From: Erysipelotrichaceae bacterium OPF54
GTDB lineage: Bacteria > Bacillota_I > Bacilli_A > Erysipelotrichales > Erysipelotrichaceae
Assembly: GCA_022834735.1 (NCBI GenBank)
Contig: BQKD01000001.1
Coordinates: forward strand, 163,659-227,658
Reading direction: 5' to 3'
DNA length: 64,000 nucleotides
Part shown: positions 25,544-33,054 of the stretch, in pieces
Layout of the letters: every line of letters begins with the position of its first letter
Numbering within the stretch: position 1 is the first letter of the stretch
Translations under genes and position numbers: made by a program
Notes under the pieces: model-generated
What the model saw: the letters and a program-made list of their open reading frames with translations, nothing else
Databases searched by the model: none
Told to the model about the DNA's origin: nothing

Positions 25544-26402
25544 AATCGACGAATTTTGTAGCGTAATCGGTTGGGCTCATTCCAAATTTCTGCTTGAATC
25601 GGCGCGAGAAGTAGTGAATGGATGAAAAACCTAAAATATAAGCGATTTCTGAAATCGTATATTTACTTTCTTTAATCAGAACTTTGCTTTTTTCCAGCTT
25701 GAGGTTGCTGATATATTCTTTTGGTGCCGTGTACACATAGTTTCGGAAAAGAGACTGCAGAGAACTGCGGCTGATAGCAAAGCGTTCGCATAAATCTTCT
25801 ACATAAAGCGGAGAGTAAATGTTTTCGTTAATGTAGAGGATGATCTCGTTGAGCAGTTCGTCTTCGAATTTCTGCTGCATAGGGGTGTTAGCCATTTTCT
25901 GGGCTGGTTTGGTCTGCTGACTCAGCAGGTTGACTACGATCTTTTCGATCGTAAGGATCATTTTATTATATTCGATCGGGGAAATCGAATCGTCGGTGCG
26001 GATAAATGTGTCGAGCACCTGACGGGAGTCGCGATCCAGATCGAAAACCTTATTGGAAATGATCTCTTTATTTTCTTCGCCAATGTCCAGATCGACAATG
26101 ACGGTCAAATAAGAGGTGGCTTTTTCGAGAGTCTTCTGGTCATGGAACTGATTGGGCGCGTAGATCATCATCTGATTGCTGCTGATTTTATACGTTTGGT
26201 CTTCGACGGTGGATAAAAGTTCGCCGTTGTCTACAAAGGTGAATTCCCAGTTGCTGTCGGATTCGCCGGGAAAAAAGTAATGTGGGCCCCGGACATTATA
26301 GAAATAGGCGATCAATTCTTTGACACGTATGATCGGATAAATCTTTTGATGCTTATATTCTCCTTTCTTTATAAAAAAGTGAGCATATTGCTCTAGTTTC
26401 AT
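25542..26402 (-). CDS. AraC-family transcriptional regulator
   Basis: 286 aa. N-terminal cupin-like sensing half (IRVKELIAYFYN ... YAPNQFHDQKTLEKATSYLTV) and a C-terminal pair of helix-turn-helix motifs (YVEDLCERFAISRSSLQSLFRN; YTISEIAYILGFSSIHYFSRRFKQKFG). It lies between the aldolase and the EIIB/C/D genes, so it probably controls the amino-sugar locus in response to a pathway sugar. Convergent with agaZ. AAAGAAAGG-like sites before the ATG are weak. Confidence 0.9.
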   Translation of the reverse strand: MKLEQYAHFFIKKGEYKHQKIYPIIRVKELIAYFYNVRGPHYFFPGESDSNWEFTFVDNGELLSTVEDQTYKISSNQMMIYAPNQFHDQKTLEKATSYLTVIVDLDIGEENKEIISNKVFDLDRDSRQVLDTFIRTDDSISPIEYNKMILTIEKIVVNLLSQQTKPAQKMANTPMQQKFEDELLNEIILYINENIYSPLYVEDLCERFAISRSSLQSLFRNYVYTAPKEYISNLKLEKSKVLIKESKYTISEIAYILGFSSIHYFSRRFKQKFGMSPTDYATKFVD

Positions 26403-26487
26403 TGTAATTTATTTTTTGGCGGTTTCAACCGCCGTCGTTTGATTTTTTTAATAATCATATAATTTCTCTCCCTTTCTATTGGTGAGA

Positions 26488-26517
26488 CAAAAAAAGTGAT
26501 GAACAATGTCACCACTT
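26488..26517 (-). terminator. Terminator of a decayed minus-strand unit
   Basis: AAGTGGTGA/TCATCACTT stem (one G-U pair) followed by a T run on the minus strand. Confidence 0.6.
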
Positions 26518-26592
26518 CAATCTGCCTCTGAGTGTATATCTACTGGACTTACATGCTCAATTTGGGCTTTTCAAGCAATGCTAGTAAAACAC

Positions 26593-26616
26593 AAAAAAAG
26601 AGGATTTCTCCTCTTT
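26593..26616 (-). terminator. Terminator of the surface protein gene
   Basis: AAAGAGGA/TCCTCTTT stem with seven T on the minus strand, 60 bp after the stop. Confidence 0.8.
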
Positions 26617-26675
26617 CGTATACTTATTTCATGATACCATTTTAGCACGTTTCACTGTGTAATCAAAGTGCAATT

Positions 26676-27761
26676 CTATTTCGTTGCTCCACACGAACAC
26701 TTATAGCCAGCAGGTACTTGTTCATCATAAGCCGCTTGATCGACTACATATCGGGTTCCATATTCCGCTGGATGATTGACAATATTTGTACCTGTTTGGA
26801 CTTGATTCCATTGACTATGGTATCCGCCATTTTCCCCAGCTAACATATGGTTCTTTATGTGCTCGCCAATACCACCTTGACCTAGATCAGTAATATCAGC
26901 ACCACAAGCATTACAAATTTCTCTTTCGACCATTTCATAAATCGGAACACTCTCCGTCCATGCTTCTTTAATCACATATTGTTCATTATGTCCTTTTTCA
27001 GGATGATGAACAGTCGTATATTGTTGCACCCAGTTATGAGTATGACTTGGTGTACTTGGTTTTTGAGAACCTTGATTGCTGTTCCCACCTGTACTTGGTT
27101 TCGATGTGCTGCCTCCAGTGCTTGGCTTCGATCCAGTATTACTTCCTGTATTGTTTCCAGAACCGCTATTAGAACCTGTACTATTATTATTTCCAGATGC
27201 AACGCTTCCATTTCCGTTACCTGATTCAGAATCTTCACTACCAGAATTATCTGTAGTAGGTTTCTGTTCGTCATCTTTTGATTCTTCCTCTTTCTTTTCG
27301 GAATCTTCCTGTTTTTTGTCTTCTTCTACAGTCTCATTCGTAATCACATCATGTCCATCTTTTTTCAGTTCTTCGGCTCTTTCAGGAGATACAACTTCAA
27401 TTTGTACCTCCTTTTCTACAGGATCCATTTTCGAATCGACTGGCACGATTGTATAAACGATTTCATACGTTCCTTCTTTTTCATAATTGATATTGGATGT
27501 ATCTACTAAAACTTCTTTGACAACTTTCTTATCATAAGTGATTCCTTTTAGGAAGTTAGTTCCTTGTGTGTTCACTTCCACGTAAAATTTATCTTCCAAA
27601 CCTTCTACAGTTTCAAGCAAATCTACTTTTCTCGTTTCTGTTGTTTTATTTTCCTTCTTAGAACCGTTTGCCCAAATAACAGTTCCAACACTAACTCCGC
27701 CAATTAAAACCACGCCTGCGATGACTAAAGCAATCATCTTTTTCTTCTTTTTTTCTTCCAT
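26676..27761 (-). CDS. Membrane-anchored surface protein with duplicated C-terminal metal-site-like motif
   Basis: 361 aa. A Lys-rich start (EEKKKKKMIALVIAGVVLIG) leads into one transmembrane helix, then a beta-sandwich-like extracellular domain (about 50-130, TYDKKVVKEVLVDTS ... YEIVYTIVP), a Glu/Lys segment, a long Gly/Ser/Asn-rich linker with SKPSTGG repeats, and a C-terminal domain with two related halves: HNWVQQYTTVHHPEKGH ... ICNACGAD and HSQWNQVQTGTNIVNHPAEYG ... YKCSCGA. The CNACG and CSCG pairs could bind zinc. AAGGAGTG precedes ATG 27761. No sortase motif. Function unknown. Confidence 0.8.
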   Translation of the reverse strand: MEEKKKKKMIALVIAGVVLIGGVSVGTVIWANGSKKENKTTETRKVDLLETVEGLEDKFYVEVNTQGTNFLKGITYDKKVVKEVLVDTSNINYEKEGTYEIVYTIVPVDSKMDPVEKEVQIEVVSPERAEELKKDGHDVITNETVEEDKKQEDSEKKEEESKDDEQKPTTDNSGSEDSESGNGNGSVASGNNNSTGSNSGSGNNTGSNTGSKPSTGGSTSKPSTGGNSNQGSQKPSTPSHTHNWVQQYTTVHHPEKGHNEQYVIKEAWTESVPIYEMVEREICNACGADITDLGQGGIGEHIKNHMLAGENGGYHSQWNQVQTGTNIVNHPAEYGTRYVVDQAAYDEQVPAGYKCSCGATK

Positions 27762-27832
27762 AAATATACACTCCTTCATTTATCACAATATACTACATAA
27801 TCACAAGTTTTTTACACACATTTTGTGTTTTT

Positions 27833-28216
27833 TTATATTTCATACTCATCGTCAATTTCTAAACTTTCATTTTGATTGTCAATTTCTTCTCTTGGCTTTA
27901 GCACTACCAAATCCTCTTGAGCCTTTCTCATATTAGAAAGGCTGTCTTTTAAACGTGCGATTGTTTCTGCATCTTCTGCTGTCACATCCTCGATGATTCC
28001 GTCAAATTGCTTGTCCAATTCTACATATTCTTCAAAGTCAATTGTCGGATCATCCAGAATTTCAATATAATGTGTCCAGCAATCAAAATCAATCATATCT
28101 GCTTTCAATACATAGCAGGTATAAAGCTGTTCCTGATATTTTTGGATATGTGGATCGTTTTCATCCACTATATCCGCTTTGTAATAATCCATAGCATCTT
28201 TCAAAAATTTTTCCAT
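27833..28216 (-). CDS. Hypothetical acidic protein (127 aa)
   Basis: Soluble, very acidic, with no recognised domain; the C-terminal third (KPREEIDNQNESLEIDDEYE) is probably disordered. GAGAGGTTTAATGT precedes ATG. It lies between the surface protein gene and a small membrane-protein gene, all on the minus strand and all AT-rich. Confidence 0.65.
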   Translation of the reverse strand: MEKFLKDAMDYYKADIVDENDPHIQKYQEQLYTCYVLKADMIDFDCWTHYIEILDDPTIDFEEYVELDKQFDGIIEDVTAEDAETIARLKDSLSNMRKAQEDLVVLKPREEIDNQNESLEIDDEYEI

Positions 28217-28254
28217 ACATTAAACCTCTCAATCTAGCAATTCATAACCAAAAA

Positions 28255-28271
28255 AAGGAACTCAGTTCCTT
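28255..28271 (-). terminator. Perfect palindrome AAGGAACTCAGTTCCTT, copy 1
   Basis: 8-bp arms and a T run on both strands; it ends the small membrane-protein transcription unit. The same 17 bp occur again at 28574. Confidence 0.75.
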
Positions 28272-28285
28272 TTTTTTTGCTCAAT

Positions 28286-28552
28286 TCATCTTTTGAGCTT
28301 CTTATCTAATAACCCAAAAACAGCAAAAGAAAAGAAGGAAAGCAAAAGAATTATAAAATCTCTTATTGTATCCCATGTGGTGGCTATCATCCACGGAAGG
28401 CAAGCCAAGTAAATCATGCGATTGATAATCAAAGCGATTCCTATAAAGCCCATGCTTAAAAAAACATACTTGTAAAATCGAATCTTTCCCTTCTGTTTTT
28501 GATTGAATTTCGTTTTCTTCGCATCTGATTTTTGTTCTGTCATAGTTACCAT
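28286..28552 (-). CDS. Small membrane protein (88 aa)
   Basis: Two or three hydrophobic segments (YVFLSMGFIGIALIINRMIYL; FIILLLSFFSFAVFGLL) after a Lys-rich N-terminus. AAAGAGGTGAATCT before the ATG at 28552 fixes the start; the longer frame reaches into the upstream terminator palindrome. No family recognised. Confidence 0.65.
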   Translation of the reverse strand: MVTMTEQKSDAKKTKFNQKQKGKIRFYKYVFLSMGFIGIALIINRMIYLACLPWMIATTWDTIRDFIILLLSFFSFAVFGLLDKKLKR

Positions 28553-28573
28553 AGATTCACCTCTTTCTAAAAA

Positions 28574-28590
28574 AAGGAACTCAGTTCCTT
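28574..28590 (-). terminator. Perfect palindrome AAGGAACTCAGTTCCTT, copy 2
   Basis: Identical to copy 1 and again followed by T7 on the minus strand, right after the stop of the winged-helix remnant. Confidence 0.75.
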
Positions 28591-28878
28591 CATACAATAT
28601 TCTGATTGACAAAACTCTGAATTAAGTATTCTTTGCCCTTGGGAGTGATAGAATACAAAGAATCGTTTTTGCTTTCTTTTCGAATCAAATTAAGTAATTT
28701 CAGCTGTTTGAACAGTCTTTGTATTCTTGATCGGCTGTACGGCAATTTTTGACTTAATTCATCTATCGAAACCTGAACATAAAAAATGCAAGAATAAACG
28801 ATGAGAATTGTAAAACAGGCTTTTTGAATGTCAAAAATGCCAATCCGGTCTTTTTTTTCCCGATCGCTTTTAAAAAAT
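28590..28878 (-). pseudogene. Winged-helix regulator remnant without a start codon
   Basis: An open frame of about 95 codons on the minus strand reads IDELSQKLPYSRSRIQRLFK, KLLNLIRKESKNDSLYSITP and KGKEYLIQSFVNQNIV, which has the shape of a winged-helix DNA-binding domain. It contains no ATG, GTG or suitably placed TTG, and an in-frame TAA bounds it at 28879. So it is an N-terminally cut or decayed gene. Confidence 0.6.
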
Positions 28879-28879
28879 T

Positions 28880-29177
28880 ATGTAATTCTGCCTCTATAAC
28901 AAATCAAAATGGAACATGTCCGAATGGAATGGGCTTCAAATTTTTGAAATATTTACTTGTCATGGCTTTTTTTTGTCCGCAAGTATAAGGCGGCAAGACA
29001 AAAATGACAAAAAAATCGCAAGTTTCGAGCTTTTTCGAGGGAAGCTGGCTTAATTGTGATAAATCAGATAATAAAAAATGTAAAGTCAAAGAAAGGGGAA
29101 TGAATATAATTGAAAGGGAAGGAAGGCATAGGAAATTATGTTTCGATATTCCTTTAGAAAGAGAGTGATTTATATTT
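28880..29177 (+). other. AT-rich gap and leader of the PTS operon
   Basis: About 300 bp without a gene. GATAATAAAAAATG near 29069 and TTGTGATAAATCAGATAAT (29055-29073) are promoter-like before the EIIB gene; no -24/-12 (sigma-54) promoter of the GG/GC type was seen although this PTS family often has one. Confidence 0.4.
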
Positions 29178-29657
29178 ATGCCAAACATTGTTTTAACTAG
29201 AATTGACAATCGTCTGATTCATGGACAGGTCGCTACCCAGTGGTGCGGATCTGTTGGAGCTAATCTTTTGCTGGTTGCGAATGATGCCGTATCGACAGAT
29301 AAGCTGCGTCAGGGGCTGATGAACATGGCTGCTCCTGGTTATGCGCAAACTCGCTTTTTCTCGATTGACAAAACGATCAAGATCATCGGGAAGGCGAGCC
29401 CGAAACAGATGATTGCCATTATTTACGAAACACCTCAGGATGTTCTGAGACTTGTTGAAGGTGGAGTGCCGATCAAAAAAGTAAATATCGGAAATATGCA
29501 CATGTCGGAAGGAAAGCGTCAGGTTGCTACAAGTGTTGCTGTCAATGACGATGATGTGGAAACTTTCAAAAAACTTCAGGATCTCGGAGTGGAGCTTGAA
29601 ATCCGGCGGGTACCTGATCTTGCTGCCGAAGATACAAGTAAGTTGTTTAATAAATAA
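29178..29657 (+). CDS. agaV: PTS EIIB component, mannose/GalNAc family
   Basis: 159 aa. The phosphorylated His is in TRIDNRLIHGQVATQW (His15), with NDAVSTDKLRQGLMNMAAP following. It takes phosphate from the EIIA (17.2 kb) and passes it to the sugar at EIIC/EIID. First gene of the EIIB-EIIC-EIID operon. GAGAGTGATTTATATTT precedes the ATG, with a rather long spacing. Confidence 0.9.
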   Translation: MPNIVLTRIDNRLIHGQVATQWCGSVGANLLLVANDAVSTDKLRQGLMNMAAPGYAQTRFFSIDKTIKIIGKASPKQMIAIIYETPQDVLRLVEGGVPIKKVNIGNMHMSEGKRQVATSVAVNDDDVETFKKLQDLGVELEIRRVPDLAAEDTSKLFNK

Positions 29658-29692
29658 GTTTAAGTGAATTTAAGAATTGGAGAATAGTAAAT

Positions 29693-30484
29693 ATGAATAT
29701 TTTGGAGATTATCCTACTAGCGATAGTAACGTTTATTTTTGCAATCGATCAATTCTCATTAACTGAAATTGCTTACCGTCCAATTATCGCATGTCCTATC
29801 ATTGGTCTCATTCTAGGAGACATGTATACCGGACTTGTTGTGGGTGGTACATATGAGTTGATGATGATCGGAAATATGCCGGTTGGCGGAGCACAGCCTC
29901 CTAATGCAGTGCTGGGTGCAGTTGTTGCGATGATTTTTGCGGTTAAAGCGAAAATGGATATCAACGCAGCGCTTGGTGCGAGCATGATCTTCGCCACATT
30001 CGGGCAATATGTTGTTACACTGACATTTACTGTCATGTCAGGTCTGATGGCAGAAGCCGATAAAGCGGCTCACGAAGGAAATCCGGCAGGTATCACGAAA
30101 GTGAATGTAATTTCCTGCCTGATCCTCGGTTCATTATTTGCGGTTATTGCTGTGATTGCTTATGTTGGTGGTGTGGCTATGAGCCCGGCTCTTGAATTGC
30201 TGGCTGAAAAAGCTTCCTGGTTCATGGGCGGATTATCGGCTGCCGGCGGAATGATGCGGTTTGTCGGTTTTGCGATCCTGCTCAAGATCATGCTTGCCAA
30301 CGATATGTGGGGATACCTGCTGGCTGGTTTTGTATGTGCGCTTGTGATCGGTAATATCGAAGCACTTTCGCCTTCTACACTGTTGCTGGCTGCATTCATC
30401 GGTTTTGCGGTCGCATTCAACGATTTCAGACTGAATGGTTTGAAGAAGAAAGTAGAGGAAGGAGGATTCTCGGATGGAATCTAA
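29693..30484 (+). CDS. agaW: PTS EIIC component, mannose/GalNAc family
   Basis: 263-aa membrane permease subunit with about seven hydrophobic segments. Family features: PIIACPIIGLILGDMYTGL, GGTYELMMIGNMPVGGAQPPN and AVAFNDFRLNGLKKK at the end. Forms the sugar channel with EIID. The gene overlaps EIID by 11 bp. Substrate (GalNAc or GalN) is inferred from AgaS and AgaZ nearby. Confidence 0.9.
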   Translation: MNILEIILLAIVTFIFAIDQFSLTEIAYRPIIACPIIGLILGDMYTGLVVGGTYELMMIGNMPVGGAQPPNAVLGAVVAMIFAVKAKMDINAALGASMIFATFGQYVVTLTFTVMSGLMAEADKAAHEGNPAGITKVNVISCLILGSLFAVIAVIAYVGGVAMSPALELLAEKASWFMGGLSAAGGMMRFVGFAILLKIMLANDMWGYLLAGFVCALVIGNIEALSPSTLLLAAFIGFAVAFNDFRLNGLKKKVEEGGFSDGI

Positions 30485-31349
30485 TAATCAGGAATTAAGA
30501 TATATTGATACGACCCCGGCTTCACGGGTTTCCAAAAAAACTCTGACAAGGATGATCTGGCGTTCGACAATGCTTCAGGCATCTTTCAACTATGAAAGGA
30601 TGCAGTCCGGTGGATGGCTCTGGGCTATGCTTCCGGGTCTGGAAGAAGTCCATACGAATAAACAGGATCTTTCTACATCCATGATTAGTAACATGGACTT
30701 TATCAATACCCACCCGTTTGCGGTTACGTTTGTTATGGGAATCGTGCTGTCCATGGAACAGATGAAAACGGATGTACAGACAATTCGTTCCGTACGTATT
30801 TCGGTTGCCGCTCCGCTTGGCGGAATTGGTGACGCCCTGTTCTGGTATACGCTTGTGCCGATCACGGCAGGTCTGACTGCCAATATGGCAATCAACGGCT
30901 CGGTCGTTGGGCCGATCCTGTATTTTCTGATCCTATTTGCTGCTGAGATGGGACTTCGTTACGGTTTGATGTATCTTTCCTATAATCTTGGTATGAAGGC
31001 TGTAGCTATGATGACCGAATATGCGCAGGAATTTACTCATGCGGCAGCGGTGCTTGGTGTATTTGTCGTAGGAGCCCTTGTAGCTAACTATGGCGGGGGA
31101 ACCCAGTTAGGAATTACAGTGGCTAACGGAGATTCGCCAATTGTACTACAGAACTATCTTAATCAGGTCCTTCCGTGCATGATTCCGCTGCTGTTAACTC
31201 TTCTTATGTTCTATCTGATCAAAAAGAAAGGATGGACACCAGTTAAGTGTATCGGCCTGATCCTTGTGATCGGTATTGTCGGGGCTATGTTTGGTATCTG
31301 GTCAGGTGCATACACACCACTCGTTCCAGTTCCTTGGACAGTTTCCTGA
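30474..31349 (+). CDS. agaD: PTS EIID component, mannose/GalNAc family
   Basis: 291 aa. Starts with a soluble part (LTRMIWRSTMLQASFNYERMQ) and then MEQMKTDVQTIRSVRISVAAPLGGIGDALFW, the family signature, and C-terminal membrane segments. AGAGGAAGGAGG precedes the ATG inside the EIIC gene. Last gene of the operon; two terminators follow. Confidence 0.92.
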   Translation: MESNNQELRYIDTTPASRVSKKTLTRMIWRSTMLQASFNYERMQSGGWLWAMLPGLEEVHTNKQDLSTSMISNMDFINTHPFAVTFVMGIVLSMEQMKTDVQTIRSVRISVAAPLGGIGDALFWYTLVPITAGLTANMAINGSVVGPILYFLILFAAEMGLRYGLMYLSYNLGMKAVAMMTEYAQEFTHAAAVLGVFVVGALVANYGGGTQLGITVANGDSPIVLQNYLNQVLPCMIPLLLTLLMFYLIKKKGWTPVKCIGLILVIGIVGAMFGIWSGAYTPLVPVPWTVS

Positions 31350-31422
31350 TCCGGAATAGAAAGAATCAGCACTCTCTGAAAAGAAACCCATGTTCAAAAA
31401 TACGATGGCTCTCACTCTAAAG

Positions 31423-31453
31423 GCAGGATTACTCAAATGAGTACCTGCTTTTT
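31423..31453 (+). terminator. First terminator after EIID
   Basis: GCAGG...ACTC/GAGT...CCTGC stem followed by TTTTT. Confidence 0.6.
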
Positions 31454-31515
31454 GCTGCAGGAAGTCCTTGCGTGAACGAAATCGTAAAACTCGAACTATG
31501 AAATAAAGAAAAAGA

Positions 31516-31557
31516 AAAGCCGGAACAGATGCAGTGATGCTTCTGTTCCGGCTTTTT
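31516..31557. terminator. Bidirectional terminator between EIID and DUF4143 gene
   Basis: AAAGCCGGAACAGA/TCTGTTCCGGCTTT, 14-bp stem, overlapping the end of the convergent ATPase gene. Confidence 0.85.
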
Positions 31558-32830
31558 AAAAGGAGAGACAGCCGACAGGAACCACATAAACGCCGTCTTT
31601 TCTTCGGTATGCATAAGAGCCTGTTCCGGTCAGGACCATTAAAAAGGCAGGTTCGTTCATTTTTGTCGTATCGATGGTATTCGATAGTTTTTTGAGCGTT
31701 TTGGCTCCTTCTTCTATGAGGCGTTCGCCGCCAAGCTTGATTTCGATCAATCCGTAGCTCCCGTCTCTTCGGTGAAGGACGGCGTCGCATTCAAGACCGT
31801 AACTGTCCCGGTAATGATAAATTTTGCCGTTCAGCGCTGAAGCGTACACTCGCAGATCGCGTATACATAAAGTTTCGAACAGGAAACCAAAAGTTTTCGG
31901 ATCGTTGAGCAGATCGGTCGGACCGATTCCTAAACTGGCTGCTGCCAGAGAAGGATCGACAAAATAGCGGGTATCTGAGGATCGGATCGCGGCTTTGGAA
32001 CGAAGATTGGGATTCCACGATTCGACGTCTTCGATCACGAAGATCTTTTTCAGTGCATTGATATAGGAGCTGATCGTAGCACTGTCAAGCCGATCCATAT
32101 CATTATTGAGGATATCCTTACGCAGCGTTTCCAAAGGAACAGATTGTCCGCTGTGCCTCGCATAGGAGCGCATCAGTTTTTTTGTGCGTTCCTGATTTCG
32201 CTGGATCCCGTCAACTCTGGAAATATCGGAATGTATGATGGCTTCATAAATATCATATGCCTGGTCCAGAGCAATTTCGCGATCCATAAAAGTGGCTCTT
32301 GGCCATCCGCCGCGGCATACTAAAAACGCAATATCATGAATGGTTAGCGGATTTGCTGCAGCGATTTTTTCGGGCTGCTGAAACAGGGCGGTCAATGTGA
32401 TTTTTCCGTTTGATTCTCCTGATTCGAATAAGCTCATCGGATACATGGTCAGCCATGCGAACCGGCCTGTTCCGGTATGCTGAATTTTATTGCTGTCAGC
32501 AGGAACGGCTGATCCGGTTAAGATGAACTGTCCTTCCTGATTTCGGTGATCTATTTCAAATCGAATCGCATCCCATAGCTGAGGGGCGATCTGCCATTCA
32601 TCAATAAGCCGGGGCGTTGTTCCTTCTAAAAGAAGAGAAGGATCGATATCGGCAAGATTCAAGTATTCATCAAGGTGCGTCGGATTGGCCATATACAAAA
32701 TACTGTTTGCGGTTTGTTCAGCTGTTGTAGTTTTTCCACACCATTTCGGCCCCTCGATCAGTACGGCTCCCTTTCCTGATAGTTTTCTCTTGAGCAGATG
32801 ATCTAAGATTCGTGGCTTGTAAAAATCCAT
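31556..32830 (-). CDS. AAA-type ATPase with DUF4143
   Basis: 424 aa. N-terminal P-loop ATPase: VLIEGPKWCGKTTTAEQ (Walker A), RLIDEWQIAPQLWDAIRFEID (Walker B) and a FILTGSAVP sensor segment; middle winged-helix part; C-terminal DUF4143 domain with a nuclease-like DAVLHRRDGSYGLIEIKLGG. This is a common family of unclear role, often accessory. GGGAGGTGGTATCC before ATG 32830 sets the start. It is preceded by a repeat array that looks like an operator. A decayed relative lies at 46.3 kb. Confidence 0.9.
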   Translation of the reverse strand: MDFYKPRILDHLLKRKLSGKGAVLIEGPKWCGKTTTAEQTANSILYMANPTHLDEYLNLADIDPSLLLEGTTPRLIDEWQIAPQLWDAIRFEIDHRNQEGQFILTGSAVPADSNKIQHTGTGRFAWLTMYPMSLFESGESNGKITLTALFQQPEKIAAANPLTIHDIAFLVCRGGWPRATFMDREIALDQAYDIYEAIIHSDISRVDGIQRNQERTKKLMRSYARHSGQSVPLETLRKDILNNDMDRLDSATISSYINALKKIFVIEDVESWNPNLRSKAAIRSSDTRYFVDPSLAAASLGIGPTDLLNDPKTFGFLFETLCIRDLRVYASALNGKIYHYRDSYGLECDAVLHRRDGSYGLIEIKLGGERLIEEGAKTLKKLSNTIDTTKMNEPAFLMVLTGTGSYAYRRKDGVYVVPVGCLSF

Positions 32831-32870
32831 GGATACCACCTCCCACCCTCATTTTATCATTATAAAATGG

Positions 32871-32890
32871 CCGAATTCAACAGAATTCGG
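32871..32890. promoter_or_regulatory. Palindrome CCGAATTC-AACA-GAATTCGG
   Basis: Perfect 8-bp arms, 41 bp upstream of the DUF4143 start codon and merging into the first unit of the tandem array. Confidence 0.6.
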
Positions 32891-32999
32891 TCAAATGTAG
32901 GATTTTCATTCGGTCAAATGTAGGATTTTCATTCGGTCAAATGTAGGATTTTCATTCGGCCAAATGTAGGATTTTCATTTGGCCAAATGTAGGATTTCA
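32885..32999. repeat. Five tandem 23-bp repeats, operator-like
   Basis: Five consecutive copies of ATTCGGTCAAATGTAGGATTTTC (shown in two parts: ATTCGGTCAAATG, TAGGATTTTC), starting at 32885, 32908, 32931, 32954 and 32977. Copies 1-3 are identical; copy 4 has GGC, copy 5 TTTGGCC. Each junction forms CATTYGGYCAAATG; in copy 5 this is the perfect palindrome CATTTGGCCAAATG. The array lies between the divergent ATPase and Memo/AMMECR1 genes, before a TATAAT at 33029. Confidence 0.9.
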
Positions 33000-33054
33000 G
33001 ATGATGAATGCGGATGTAAGTCAGATGTTATAATGAAAAAAAGGAGGCGTTATT

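Larger units (their letters stand above)
26403..26675. other. Gap with palindrome, decayed sequence and two terminators
   Basis: Just upstream of the AraC gene lies GGCGGTTTCAACCGCC (26417-26432), a 6-bp palindromic stem that may be an operator. On the minus strand, 26520-26590 shows short open stretches without a start, one ending SSRYTLRGRLKW before a stop, which may be a remnant of a coding end, possibly a transposase. No intact gene. Confidence 0.4.

Noticed and set aside
32885-32999. Short CRISPR array
   Set aside because: The units are contiguous without spacers and there are no cas genes; it is a tandem repeat.
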